Assembly (NCBI GenBank): GCA_946406115.1 | Contig: OX291546.1 | Coordinates: 15,679,019 to 15,743,018 of the forward strand | Source: Apoda limacodes | Taxonomy: Eukaryota; Arthropoda; Insecta; Lepidoptera; Limacodidae | Direction: 5' to 3' | DNA length: 64,000 bases | Part shown: piece by piece, positions 23,246 to 35,060 of the stretch | How the letters are laid out: every line of letters begins with the position of its first letter | Position numbering within the stretch: the stretch's first letter is position 1 | Position numbers and translations under genes: made by a program | The notes under the pieces: generated by a model | Databases searched by the model: none | What the model was told of the DNA's origin: nothing | The model's input: only the letters and a program-made list of their open reading frames with translations

Positions 23246-23376
23246 GGTACAAACTATAAATTTAAACTGCGAATCAAAAATGATTTCAAATTATCTTAAA
23301 TCAAAATTTGTAGGTATGTAGTATTAATATGTTCCATCAGATCTCTGGGCATTTAATTTTTTGTAAAATTTTCATG

Positions 23377-23420
23377 TCAAGGCCACTAGATTAACACCCT
23401 AATGAATCTAGTGGCCTCGA
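23377..23420. repeat. Hairpin with 16-bp arms
   Basis: TCAAGGCCACTAGATT and AATCTAGTGGCCTCGA are reverse complements apart from one base, around a 12-bp loop. It may be a tiny palindromic element or a residual TIR pair. Confidence 0.7.
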
Positions 23421-23889
23421 TTTAAAGATTAACGTTTTCAGAAATATAGTCTGTTTGTCTTTTATCTCGGGCATCACTTTTCGCATTATTCCGATCACAG
23501 GTGATCGTGGGAAATGATAGTAAAAAACTTTATAATTCCGACGAACATTCAAGTTTACACTCTCACTTGTGCGCGATTCGAAATGTAGGTACGGTTTACG
23601 TACACGTGCAATGCGATGTGAGTACGTGAGAACACATAGTACTTTTACGTGAGCACACGAGTGTATACACAGGTTGAGACATTTTGATAAGCGTGCTCGT
23701 GCAAATAAAATTAAACATACTTTAAATAGTATATGTATTAAATTGTATATGTATTTATATTAGTTTGATTTTATATGATTGATATGATTGCGTGTGATAT
23801 CCATTACTTTTGTCAGTATCATAACATTTGTTTGGACTTTAAAAGATTATTTCTAGTCTAAAGCGATAGATATAGTTAAATATTATAGT

Positions 23890-24190
23890 TAAATTTTATT
23901 TTAATTTTAATTTTAATTTTTGACTTTTAATTTTTTGCATTATAGTTTTTGATTATTAATTTATAATTCCTTAAATTGTAATTTCTTACAATTTACTATT
24001 CGAACTAAAATTTTAAATTTATTTATGTTTTAAATTTTTGAATAATATCTTATTTTCATTTTTATTTTTTTATTATTATTTTAAGTTTTAACTATTTGTC
24101 TGGACTTACTACTAACAGCTTTTTAAGTTTTTGTATTACTAACATTGATATGGACTAAGTTGTCTGAAATAAATAAATCGAATTGAATTG
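23890..24190 (+). repeat. LINE-3'-end-like repeat with short 5' TTTTAA array
   Basis: A (ATTTTA)n-like run (about 23892-23930) is followed by TTTTTTGCATTATAGTTTTT, GAACTAAAATTTTAAATTTA, CTTTTTAAGTTTTTG and GACTAAGTTGTCTGAAATAA, ending AATTGAATTG. The same order is found at 59.2-59.64 kb with a longer array. The terminal GAAATAAATAAAT plus ATTGA-type repeats resemble the short-repeat 3' ends of CR1-like LINEs, but no RT frame is attached. Confidence 0.65.
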
Positions 24191-24360
24191 ATAATGAATG
24201 GATATTATTCAGTATTTAGTATTTATAAAACTTCTTAATGTAGGTATTGATTACATTTGTCAAACTTCTTTAAATAAATTGTTCTGGGTTATGTGAAGAC
24301 AAATGATATGATTCAATTAAATTATATTTATTTCTAAGTTATAGGGATTTTTTAACGATG

Positions 24361-24668
24361 TTGATAAAGGGATGCAAAATAAAATTAATCGCGCATTTAC
24401 TAATGTAAGGTAAATCTAAATTAAAATGTTTACAATCATTTACCTGAAATTGCCAAAACTTTGCAATGTTCTTCGTCTTCTTTAATAATCTTCAGTTAAA
24501 CAAAGAGAAAACAGAGATTCATCATTAGATTTGTGCTAAATTGACAGAAATATATCAATGCATTCGGTCATATCTACGAATATATCAGCACAGTCTACAA
24601 ACAGTGCACAACTGCTCATCAAGTATACACAACTAATTATTTTCGGTTTCTCCATAGTTGACTAAAAA
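24361..24668. repeat. Segmental duplication sub-block B, copy 2
   Basis: GGATGCAAAATAAAATTAAT, TTTGTGCTAAATTGACAGA, AGTCTACAAACA and CGGTTTCTCCATAGTTGAC align with 22519-22890 in order. Divergence is clearly higher than in the 21.3-22.3 kb tandem pair, so this duplication is older. Confidence 0.6.
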
Positions 24669-24874
24669 AAAATTATTGAGCACAAGGAAGCACAGTGCAT
24701 ATAACACATACATTTTATTATTCATTGTTTTCTTTTATGAAACAGCACACCCTATAAAACGAAAGTGACAGTTATTAAATCCAATGTAAACGCACCTTAA
24801 GTGTTCGTATTGATGAACACCGGCGATAAATTAGATAAAGACCAAACCCGAAGCAATCTCGAAGCCCCGCAATC

Positions 24875-25004
24875 AGTTTTGCGAAACGTGTCTCGTTTTC
24901 GCGTAAATCGTTAGTGCATTAGACTGTGCGAAATATGTTTGTACAATAAACTCCGACGTGACTCTTCGAAGCAATTTGAAACTTGCTGGGTATTACGGCG
25001 TGAT
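24875..25004 (+). promoter_or_regulatory. Candidate promoter and non-coding first exon
   Basis: TCAGT at 24873-24877 matches the arthropod initiator. Downstream 130 bp are less AT-rich than the flanks and CpG-containing (CGAAACGTGTCTCG, TTTTCGCGTAAATCG). The stretch ends at GAT|GTGAGT (25005-25010), a good splice donor. No ATG-led frame of note is present, so it would be a 5' UTR exon. This is inference from weak signals. Confidence 0.25.
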
Positions 25005-25010
25005 GTGAGT

Positions 25011-26452
25011 ATTTATGTTCTTTAACTACTCGCGGCTCTAAGTTATTTACATAGGAATTTGTTATTTAAAGTTGATAAAAATAATATCTCATACGTCTAA
25101 AACTTAGATGTTCGCGCTTACTTGTTTTTAGGTCGTTTTCGCGCAAGCAACTATACATTCTGTCTATATAAGCGAAATGTGATTGATGTGTAAAAACTAA
25201 TAGAAAATAATTTAATACGACAGAATGCCGTCAATTTTTTTTAAGTAAATGATCATAACGCAGAGTTCCCTAACCAAAGAACAAAACGGAGCCCTACTGA
25301 TGTCACTCTGATGTCTTCGGCAAGCCAGAGTACCCGATTTCAGCCATATTTTCATCTCTCTGAAATAAATATAACTATTGGTCCTACAGTTCCGGGAGTC
25401 GACCATTTTTTTGAAAATTTCGTCTTCTTAGCGATTCTTTTTTTTACATTTCAAAACATCTTGATAAATTTTTTCAAAATCAACTAGTCGCGATTCCGAA
25501 TCGAATGACACCTCATTTATATTTTTCCGAGACTGCTAAAAACAACAGTCTCACACTTGATGTTTCAATAGCCTATGTATGTATACGGGACTCAAACTAT
25601 CTCCATGCACAGAAATATAAAAGGACAGAAAAAAATGCCCTCACCAATGGTAAGGGGAAAGCCGATGCTACAACAATGAGAAGGTACGTATGAAGACTGG
25701 AAACGAAAGAAAATGTAAAAGGAAAAAAGTTTTAAAGAAAAAAAGGCAGAGGTAAGAGAGTGTAAGAAAAGGAGAAAGTGAGAGTGAAATTGATGTAACT
25801 GATATACATATTAAGTATTTAATCTCCTCAAGTGATCTATGTACGTCAGAATGGCGGCGTAACGGATGATGGACCTATGAACAACTGTTATCGGTACTAA
25901 TCATCAGAAGAGTAAAAATTAGTCGCGTACCAGAACTCCACTTACTGTTAATCAAGTTACCCACGGTAGATTGATGATCATGGACCAGATTTAAACGTCA
26001 TGCCTGATGACTTTCATATGGTGCGGTTTCCTGATGACATGACGTTAATTGCATGACGTTAATTTTTAATGTAGATGCTCAGAGAGGTCAGAAGTATTAA
26101 AGGTTAACGACTCCATTTTTTTCCTACGAAATCTACAAATTGATCAACCTAAAACATTTGCGGTGTTTTTATTTCTGACTATATCTTCTTTTATGTATCA
26201 AATATAGCTATTTTTAACTCCCAACACAATAACTACACCCCTTTAAGTTTAAAACCGCTGTATATAAGTGTGTGTTGTATGTCTGCCTGTCCCTGCGGCA
26301 AGACGGTTAAAGCATGTCAATGCGGTTTTATTTATATTTATTAACTGGGTCTGGTTTAAATTCATCATTCATCAATATGATAATAACCCGCTCTATTCTA
26401 TTCTATTCCCCATAGACCTCGGTCATACAATGGATATTTATTCTTCTAGGAG
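25011..26452. other. AT-rich spacer, no gene seen
   Basis: Only short frames, plus a purine-rich stretch at 25695-25795 (GAAAGAAAATGTAAAAGGAA and similar). No element recognised. Confidence 0.4.
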
Positions 26453-26600
26453 TTTATTGGAATCAATCTCGAGTTATTCGAGGAATTCGAGAGCTAAATG
26501 TATAGAAATCTGACTTACCTCTCGAAACCCGTGAACGTACTTGCATTCATTTTTCTCTCGAATTCCAGAGTTCGAATAGCTCGAAACTGTTTCCAATAAG
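26453..26600. mobile_element. Foldback element with ~42-bp arms
   Basis: Left arm 26453-26494 (TTTATTGGAATCA..TCTCGAGTTATTCGAG..GAATTCGAGAG) is the imperfect reverse complement of 26555-26600 (CTCTCGAATTCCAGAGTTCG..AATAGCTCGAAAC..TTCCAATAAG). The middle (60 bp) is unrelated. The arms are dense in TCGA and GAATTC. Confidence 0.6.
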
Positions 26601-28064
26601 GTCCCTACTCGTCCGACTGTAAAATTTGATACACAACGTTAAAATAATAACACTGAACTAATATGACGACCTTGATCTTGATGCTATAACCAGGACAGTC
26701 TGCGAATACTAAAACCCTGGACAGTTTACAGCTGGTATATCGTGTTTGGGCTCATTGTAGTAAAACCAAAAGAAATTAGGACAAACACATCAAATCATGG
26801 ACTCCGAAGGTGTTCAACGGGACTGATCTCGTTAATTGTCACTTTTAATGGTTTCGTTTTCCTAGTGTCAGAGGTTTTCAACATTTTTAATTTTACATTT
26901 GTGATTATTTGTGTATTGACACAAGTTCCATAGAAAAAGTTTTCTAAATCAAAAAATATTTTCTGATTAATTCTAGATGTCGATATATTGTCTGTGTCAT
27001 TTAAAGTTAAAAAATAATAATGACATTTTATTAATTATCATTAATAATTTTATTACAGTGTTAACAATAACGATTAAGTTGTGAGATGAAATTTCCCTTT
27101 ATTAATAAAATTATGTATTTTATAACCATATAGTTTTTTTATCCGTTTACGTCACAATTTGAGATTGAAATGCTTCATTTCCCGGAAAATAACAATTTCG
27201 TTAGCATGATTTGTATGTGATCATATCGTAAATGTCAAACTTATGATTATGTCCATGTGATTGGCGCCGAAATAATTAATTACTCAATATTTGCATCATA
27301 TTTATCAGTTTTTTTTGACATTAATTGAATATTAAAAGATATAAGAATATTACAGTAGCACAATATGCATGACGTTTCACTCTATTCTCATGGTCATATT
27401 GTGTGTCCGATTACACTTATTTGCAGTAAAAAATAATCGGCACATTAACTATTTGAAGAAACTAGTGAAGAGGAGGTTTGGCGCGCATCTTAAGAAGGAG
27501 TGGTGTTTTTTTTCCGTTTAATTTTTCTAAATTCATTTAGTGTGTTTTGATGTGTATGTTTTAGCAGTGTTTTTACGAAAACGTGTTAAGAATTGTACAG
27601 AAACGGCTCATGGATAGCGAATTGTGAAGAAATAAGCAGATGCACACTAAATCTCCCGCCCTAGCTTGGGACACGAAAACGATGACGTGCGACGCCGCGA
27701 TAAAACTTGAATATGGCGCTTCGCCAAACTTAGATAGAAGCACAGATCTATATTTACACATGACTCTGGAGTAATGATATGCAATAATGCGAAATCTGGT
27801 CTCCACATCGAAGAAGGAACTAGTGAAGAGCGAATTGGATTGACGCACAGAGGGTTCAGTAATCATAAAAGTTTCTCAAATTAGCAGTTTGCAGTATTAC
27901 ACATATTTTGTTTTAAAAATGGTATATGCTACTAGACTACAGGCCCATGAATGAAGTTATTCTGTAAAATGATCCACCGTGAATTAGGTACGTTTAGAAG
28001 GCTCAGATCAGAAAGATAACTTTCAGCCCTATTCTGTCACTTTTGAGGTGCAAGTGACGCATAA
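26601..28064. other. AT-rich spacer, no gene seen
   Basis: A 97-codon minus frame at 27573-27866 crosses a mildly GC-richer patch (about 27640-27760) but has no recognisable motif. No repeats paired. Confidence 0.35.
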
Positions 28065-28530
28065 CGAATTATAATTTTTGTACGGCTTTCTTCTAGTTGA
28101 TAGATCATTTAAAACAAATGGCGAAAAACCGAGTGCCATACAAAAGTAGTGGTACCGGAAGTCAGTACTAATTTTTAAATAAGCCGAAAACAACTGTAGA
28201 AGAAATATAAGTCATTTACTACTGTACGGAATAAGTGTTATTCCTTTTCTATGCTTATTCGGATTCAGTACAGGGGTGAAAAGCTAGGGGCGCAACCCTT
28301 TTCCTAGGCCCATATGATATAAGATCATTGCAAAATGTACCACTCACTACTTTTGTACGGCACTAGATTTTTCGTCATTTATTTTTTATGATCTATATAT
28401 CACGTGCAAGAAAGCCGTACAAAAATAATTAGTCGTAATTACACCTGGAAAATTCAATTTTACTCTAAATTGTATTTAAAATTACGACTAATTAATTATT
28501 TTGTACGGGTTTCTTCTAGTTGATGGGACA
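28065..28530. mobile_element. Compound foldback element with three related arms
   Basis: Arm 1 (28065-28160: ATTTTTGTACGGCTTTCTTC, ATGGCGAAAAACC, AAAAGTAGTGGTACC) is the reverse complement of arm 2 (28337-28434). A third arm at 28500-28526 repeats TTGTACGGGTTTCTTCTAGT in arm 1 orientation. Arms 2 and 3 are joined by a hairpin (TAATTAGTCGTAATT with AATTACGACTAATTA). The centre also holds a smaller hairpin (GTACGGAATAAG..GCTTATTCGGATTCAGTAC). No frame. Confidence 0.7.
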
Positions 28531-29030
28531 CTAAAAATAAATAAATTTATATTTGAATTCAATATTCGGTTTTAGCCCAACATTTTATATAATATTTCCA
28601 AATTTATGTTTGTAACTCATACCGTTTTGCAGAGAGTCAGCAATGTGACAACACTTTGGCTCTGTTTTGCTCTTTAGTTAGGGAATCCTAAAAAAGTGCC
28701 TTCTAAAAACTAAATGCCAATTTTTTAAGTTTTTAGTGAATTTGGGCACTGTATCTATAGATAAACTTCACACAGCATGGCCACTGTCTTCCGCCCTCTA
28801 GTATCGACCTCACCGCCCCCCTGTTACGATCCCGTTACCGCTTGTTAACAACACGCTAGCATTTGCACGTGCATACGTGTCATTTGTTTTTGAAGTGTAG
28901 GCACGTTGTAGGACTATACGACTCAAAGGCGTGATTTTGTAATTGACGTGTACTTTTAGTCAGTCAGTCAGTGAAACAGCAACGGGGAAGTAGAGAGGGT
29001 GGTTAAAATAAATAAATGTGTTATGTACAG
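28531..29030. other. Spacer, no gene seen
   Basis: AT-rich with a GC-richer patch at about 28770-28880. CAGTCAGTCAGTGAAAC near 28960 is a short tandem CAGT run. No gene or paired repeat. Confidence 0.35.
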
Positions 29031-29033
29031 TAA

Positions 29034-29345
29034 ACCATCACACCGCTCGCCATCGGCAGGGAATTCATTCACACACATAAACACTTTAGAACCAAAATGG
29101 TTTAGAATACACATAAACACTTTAGAACCAAACCCGCGAACGCTTGGGTTGTGGAATAAGCTCCCTGCCAAGGTTTTCTCCAAGGACTACAGTATGGGGT
29201 TCTTCAAGAAAGAAGTTATTGGAAGAAGGGTCGGCACGCTCGAGTGATACCCCTGGTGTAACAAGCGTCCATAGGCCAAGGTGACCACTTACCATCAGGC
29301 GGACCGGCTGCTTGTTTGCCATCTTAGTAGAATAATACAAAAAAA
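29034..29345 (+). pseudogene. 5'-truncated Jockey-family LINE 3' fragment
   Basis: The plus strand encodes the very C-terminus of a Jockey-type reverse transcriptase, including SHRSPSAGNSF and LWNKLPAKVFSKDYSMGFFK. A 3' UTR with CGTCCATAGGCCAAGGTGAC and TTACCATCAGGCGGACC follows, then an A-run at 29338-29345. The 3' UTR matches the end of the larger copy at 48.15 kb. Sequence upstream of 29034 is unrelated, so the copy is 5'-truncated. It also contains an internal duplication: ACACATAAACACTTTAGAAC occurs at 29073 and again at 29109. Confidence 0.85.
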
Positions 29346-29998
29346 GACGCATTAACAAAGCTATATAGCATCTTTGCCGTTCCTCGGTTGCAGCCAGCGG
29401 CAGGTTACACGCTTTACGTTAAGTACCATGTCTCCATTTAACATTGGCAGTGACTTTTCCACGGCAAGACGACAAGCCGAGCCACCGGAGTTATGCTACT
29501 TAGTTGTACAGCCATAAACTTTAAGGGAAGCATCACAACCAAGTGAATGCAGAAATAGTTATTTGAAAAACATTTGCTGTCGCTCTAGGACCCGGTCTAA
29601 GTTTCTGATGTGCGATAGGGACAACTGCACCTCGGGCTGTTTTACGTAGTCGTAATGATCAAAATCGGGCTATCGTTTCTTTACCCTTTACTTTCCTCTT
29701 CCAAATTTCAAGCAAATTTATGGTTTATGGTAATTAAAAATAACTTCACCTTAAAGGTAATGAATAATTCCGTATATGTATGTTATGATTTATTAAAAAT
29801 TAGTTTTCATATTTGTTTAGTACACGTCTAAATATGTCTTAAAAAGAGGCATTTTTTTGGACTTCTGCAGGGCCCCAGTTTTTTATATGAATGTCATATC
29901 GAAAAAAGCAAAACATAGAGACAAAAAAAATTACAGCTGTAATTCCAAAATTCACGGAAGAAACAGGGGAATACGTTTGTATGGCAAAAACAGCAACT
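29346..29998. other. Spacer with a GC-richer start
   Basis: 29375-29500 is GC-richer (CGGTTGCAGCCAGCGGCAGG). The rest is AT-rich. No gene, TIR or SINE head seen. Confidence 0.35.
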
Positions 29999-30150
29999 CC
30001 TTAATTATAGCAAAGAAACCGACTCTCAGTTAACGTTTTCAAGTATTCTATGTCCTTCCCCGGGAATCAAAATATTCGTATATCGGTACGGCGGTTACAA
30101 ATGATTATAACAGACAGAGTTACTTTCGCATTTATAATATTTGTATATGG
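29999..30150 (+). repeat. Family A repeat, degraded
   Basis: CCTTAATTATAG, CCGACTCTCAGTTAACGTTT, TCTATGTCCTTCCCCGGGA and AACAGACAGAGTTACTTTCG with TTTATAATATT follow family A order, closest to the copy at 60.1-60.3 kb. Confidence 0.5.
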
Positions 30151-30174
30151 ATTTTTAGAACGTATTGTTTTGCA

Positions 30175-30292
30175 TATTCATTCTATTAACATTAAAAATC
30201 GTTCTAAAAATAGCTTATGACTAGTATTATTTTTCGTTCAATTAAATTTCTAAAATACGCTTTCTACGAAAACTAAATAAAAAATATTTAAA
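30175..30292 (+). repeat. Solo arm related to the 457-695 foldback
   Basis: TCTAAAAATAGCTTATGAC, TTTCTAAAATACGCTTTCTA and CGAAAACTAA match the centre and right arm of the foldback at 560-655. The opposite arm is missing here. Confidence 0.45.
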
Positions 30293-33225
30293 AGGTGGCC
30301 TGAAATAAGATGATCTTACTTAAAGTTAACTTAACTGCTTATTTTCATAATTTTACTCAAAACAATCTAAAACTGTGTTTGCAGTTATTTAAGTACTGTC
30401 ATAAGCTTACATGGTTTCTTTTACTAAACCGTAACTCCTTAAGTAAAGTAACAGGATGATTCCACAGTCATGAGCTAATATGGCTCAAGCTGAGGTAATG
30501 GTGATCTAGAGCCTGGGCGATCTACGTGCCTTAACATTTAGGAAGCTGAAGTGGAAATGAGCCACATATCACGTAGAAGAACCGATGAATATTAAGAAAA
30601 AGAGGCTTTACGATCCGGAAAAGCAGTTGCCTCAAATATTTCGTTTTGTAATTCTAAGAACAAGGCATAGCAATGGACGTCTACCTACTAAGTCATAATA
30701 ATACTTGTTATCGCACTTACTTATAAACAGTGTCATTAACACCTTAATTACCCCAGGGGCTTTTCTTTGTAAATTTTAATTTTTTCAAGTCAAAGCGCGT
30801 CTTCATGCTATGACGCGCCTATTCTATCAACTATGTATAAAAGCTGTCTGTTCAAAATATGAACTACGCGCACACTACAAGCAAGCAATTACAAGTTTTA
30901 AATTCAGCCAAAACTTTTTAATTTATAAATTTTCTACATATCTTACGGTAGCGTTGTTTTTTCTCCTTCTATTTCCGTTATTTCAATTGTGTTATGGTGA
31001 GTTTATTTATTCGACTTATATTTATATTATATTATATAGAGTAAATAACTTGCAAACGTGATGAAAAAAATTGTGTGTAACACGGGCGGTACGGCAATTA
31101 CTAACTCGAGTCATTAAAGTCTTCGGCATTAGGCTTCTAATTCGTTAGTAAATTTCTCCTAACCACCCTTAATACACAATGTACTATTTAAGAATATGCT
31201 TTAGTTAGAAAAAAGTCCAGCAGTATAAGCATTATCTCAATATCACGTGTCTAATGTAATCAACCGAATCGACCGCTCTCACTTATGTCGGCGCGGTGCG
31301 GCGCTCACGCACGCAGGCAATGAGGAATGCTTCTACACAGCAATACTATTATGTTGGAAAACTAATATCTTCTGCTTTTTGTCACGCAAATTGCTGTCGA
31401 TAAAAAGTGTTAAAGGTCGCTATTGTTAGAGTGGGCGCACACTAGATACTGAACTGTCTTTATTGTGTTTTGTCTGGCTCGGCAACAGTAACAATGACAC
31501 CACACTGAGTTTAGACAGTCCAAATACGGTTTAGTTTGTAAAGTGCACCACCTTTTATGGAATTAAAATCACAAATAATACATGTTTTACTGTGTCCTCA
31601 TTCAAAACAACACGGCGATGTATAAAGATTTCTGTTTCTACTTTGAAATGTCGGCGAAAATTTTTGAGCCCTACAGTAACAGGTATAACAATTTTATTCT
31701 AATCGGAAATGAATGAGGTGAACCCCCTTCCAAGCCTTATATTTATAATAGTATTATAAATTAACAGAAAAATTAACCCTCCCTTTAAAAAAATCCTGGT
31801 TACTCTGCAAATTGCAGTAATATGAAAGATTGCCAAAAAAAATTTAGAAATATCTTTAGAAAATGTTAATGTAAAATTATTTAACTTGTTTAAAAGTCTA
31901 GATTTAAATAACTAAAACGAACGACTCTATTTTATTATAAACTAAAAAAAACCTTGGAATCGGATCTATGGTTTTCGGATTAAAACCGCACTAATGGACA
32001 GACATACATAACGTTTTATCACATCTAAGGAATTAGGGATATGAATTTATAAAAAAAATATAATTGAGTCAAGTTTTAGGTCGCTTATTTTTAGGTTGTA
32101 AATCTTTTCTTACTAAAGACGTGATCACAAAATGGTGTGAGTATTCGTCAGAAATAACTGTCTGAAAAACTGTAAAATCAGGTAGTAGCAACGTAATATT
32201 GGTGTATTGTTAAAAAGTAGTACAGTACGTCTCAACAACAGTCGTCGCCAGCTAAAGAGCTTTGTAATTACAGTACTACCAATTTATGTGTAAAACGGTG
32301 AAACTTGGGACTACGATGATAATGAAAAACGTCATTGGTTTATATAATAGTGCTCTCTCTGTGGTAAATAAAGTGATGCCAACCTCAGGTCACAAATAAG
32401 TTTGTGAAACTTTACACGGAACTGCACAAATAGAAATGCAGGTGAGCTTGTCTCATTTTAAAAAATAGTTTTACCAAAAATGTATGCAAATTTTTTGGAC
32501 TGTTATGAAATTTTTTTGTAGAAAAGATCGTGAGAATTTCATTATTATAATATCTGGCTAGCTTTCAAACAAGATAATTTGTCTAAATAAACTTTATTTA
32601 TATCAGCACTATAGGTGAAAAGAGATACAACTCACATAGTTTATTTATAAGTAACTATGCGCGTGACTTGGTTTGCAAGCAATCCGAATTTATATTATTT
32701 CTCAGATCCCAAAATCTTTAAAACTGCATAAACCTGTGATTTGATTTAATCAAAGTATAACTTTTGTGATACGTTACAAAAAATACTTTTAATCACAGTT
32801 CTTTGACTTTATGTAGGGTTCATACAAGATCAGTTGTAGTATTACGATATTTACATTAAACCGTTATAACAAGCCATTATGAATGAAAAAATATTAGGTA
32901 AACAAATCAGGTTCATTATTATATGGTATTTGCATGTATACCTACCTATTAACCTATATACTACCTCATAACTATTGACCTATGTAATATAGCAGACATT
33001 TTATGTTTAAGACGTACCTCAAATTTCTAATTTAGTTAAAAAGGTGACCTTATGAGTGTTACTGTATTTACCTACTACAACTAAAGACTGCGGTATAGGT
33101 TCGACCGCGTAAATACACCGTTTTTGTGCAAATTTTGTGGCTGATCTATAGCAACTAAAGGATTGAAAAAAAAAATTGTTATAAAACTTGCTTTTGTCTA
33201 GTGCATTACCCAAATGAGTGATTTT
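30293..33225. other. AT-rich spacer, no gene seen
   Basis: No coding signature. Modestly GC-richer patches near 31270-31320 (CTTATGTCGGCGCGGTGCGG) and 32230-32260 were not recognised. Confidence 0.35.
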
Positions 33226-33292
33226 CATTTATTGTATTGAATGCAATAAAAAATCTGAAAGTAACTTTTTATTGCATTCAATACAATAAATG
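33226..33292. repeat. Perfect hairpin with 27-bp arms
   Basis: CATTTATTGTATTGAATGCA plus ATAAAAA (33226-33252) is exactly the reverse complement of 33266-33292, with a 13-bp loop. Flanking CTAGTGCATT words at about 33199 and 33352 recur near 46988, suggesting the hairpin lies inside a larger dispersed repeat. Confidence 0.85.
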
Positions 33293-34457
33293 ATTCTCTT
33301 CATTTTATTGTAATGAAAGTTGATTAAATCATTAGAATAGCTTGTTATCTAGTGCATTGAATCTAATTTGTAGCAAAAACTAAAAAAATGAGACTACAAA
33401 ACTGTAAAAACGTTAAATCCTATATAAAAAAAAATTAAGATTCAAGGCGTCTTTATGGAATAATTTATTAAGGTAGTATATAACAAATACATTTATCTAA
33501 TATTAAATGTATATGACATTGTATTTTGATTTTTAGTACATTAACATACACAACGTAAGTATTACAGAAATTAGCTTTCTGGCCTGATTCGCCATCTTAA
33601 GAGTGTGCCAATGCATGGCTAAAAAAGTGAGTTGAAATAAGACAGTAGTGAGTGCAGAAGAAAGGTATTAGTACATTTCCTGTTTCCAGGAAGAAGACAA
33701 TATAAAATAATTATATAAAAATTAAAAAGCAAAAGGTTTCTTTTTCTTCTTTATTCTTATGACCTCTTAAAAGCTTCATATAGTTGAATTGCCATAGTAC
33801 ATTTAAAATAAAACTATACGATAATTTATAAAAAATGTCTAACCATGTTTTTATTATTAATTTTCGAATAAACGCGTCTCCTTGGTAATTTACTGCTCTC
33901 TTAAATCACCATTCCACCACGTCTTACTTAACGTACCTATAATGCTAAAAATTTCAATTTTTTTTTTGTTAATTAACATTTATGATTAGATTAAATCTAA
34001 TTTAGAAGGCTAAGGAATACCAATCACGTAGTTTGATTCAAATATATGATTTTATTGTTATTCATTACGTCGCCACGGACACTACAAATATGCTTTGTCC
34101 GGTTACAAACAAGTATTTCCTGTATTTGGAAAATAAAAAAAATGGCGACACGGTGACATTTAAAAACGAGCTGGTAACAATAGCGTTTTTTATTGTTCTA
34201 TTGATGTCAGAGATCAAACTTAAATACATAATTATTATTCAAATCGAATTGTAAACTGTATATCAAAATGAGTCACGTAAGACTAATAAAAAAAGACATA
34301 ATTCACAGTAGTTTTTTTTATTATTTCGCTAATTTATGTCCACAAGTATTTATTATTACAATTTTTGACGTCTAAATCAATTTAGACATCTTTTGTTACT
34401 ACACTATGTCTCGATTCTTAGACAAGATCGTCATATAGTTAATGTATTTAAGGCTAA
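33293..34457. other. AT-rich spacer, no gene seen
   Basis: Only short AT-driven frames. A short inverted pair (TTGACGTCTAAAT and ATTTAGACATC) is near 34365-34390. Confidence 0.35.
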
Positions 34458-34680
34458 TATCGGGGAACTGACCCTCCTGGCGCTGACTCACCTTTGGGTT
34501 CAAGGCTCACTCTGGTCGAAGGGGCGACCCCAAGGGCGACAACCCAAGCCGAGGCTCCCCCCGCGAGAGCTATTGAGCGTTGAGCGCTATATGGGCTGAG
34601 AATCCTTCAGAGTCTCGCCCTAAAAGCCCGGTGGAGCAGTTATGGCTGCATGAGCCAACTGCATAGTCCGTTCAGAAAAA
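34458..34680 (+). repeat. GC-rich repeat-like block ending in an A-run
   Basis: The block is much GC-richer than its flanks (GGCGACCCCAAGGGCGACAA, CGAGGCTCCCCCCGCGAGAG), stops at an A8 run near 34676 and is followed by AT-rich DNA. A GC-rich body with an A-tail suggests a retroposed copy of a larger transcript or a LINE 3' UTR. No family could be named, and the 68-codon frame has no known motif. Confidence 0.35.
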
Positions 34681-34732
34681 AAAGGTCATCAATATTACCT
34701 TTCATTACATTACTAAATTTGAAAACATAAAT

Positions 34733-34765
34733 AAAAAAAAAAAAAAAAATAATAATAATAATTTT
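34733..34765. repeat. A-run plus (TAA)n microsatellite
   Basis: An A-run of about 17 is followed by five TAA units. Confidence 0.85.
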
Positions 34766-34864
34766 GACAATCGCAGTCAAAGTCTAAAATTATACCGACG
34801 TCTAAATTAATCCATACTTAACAAAAAATTATAAATGTAAAAGTAATAAACACAAAACAACTAG

Positions 34865-35060
34865 TAAGTTATGAAGTCCTTGTATATCAATCTTACAAAT
34901 ACACAAATCTTCATAGAATTAAGAAATAAATGATAAATATACATACATAGAAACAATCTTTCTTCATTTGAGACTCCCTGAAGGTTTAAGTCTTCGAAGG
35001 AAATATATCACGAAGGCCAGGCCTGGCTCGAGGTTCTCTTTTGACTATCTGCACCTATAG
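34865..35060 (-). repeat. Fragment of the tRNA-Tyr-like SINE family (non-head part)
   Basis: TATCAATCTTACAAATACAC, TAGAATTAAGAA, ATACATACATAGAAA and CAATCTTTCTTCATTTGAGA match 54.19-54.29 kb, and more weakly 57.02-57.09 kb. The distal part carries GGCCTGGCTCGAGGTT as in the tails of the 40.2 and 54.65 kb SINEs. Confidence 0.5.
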
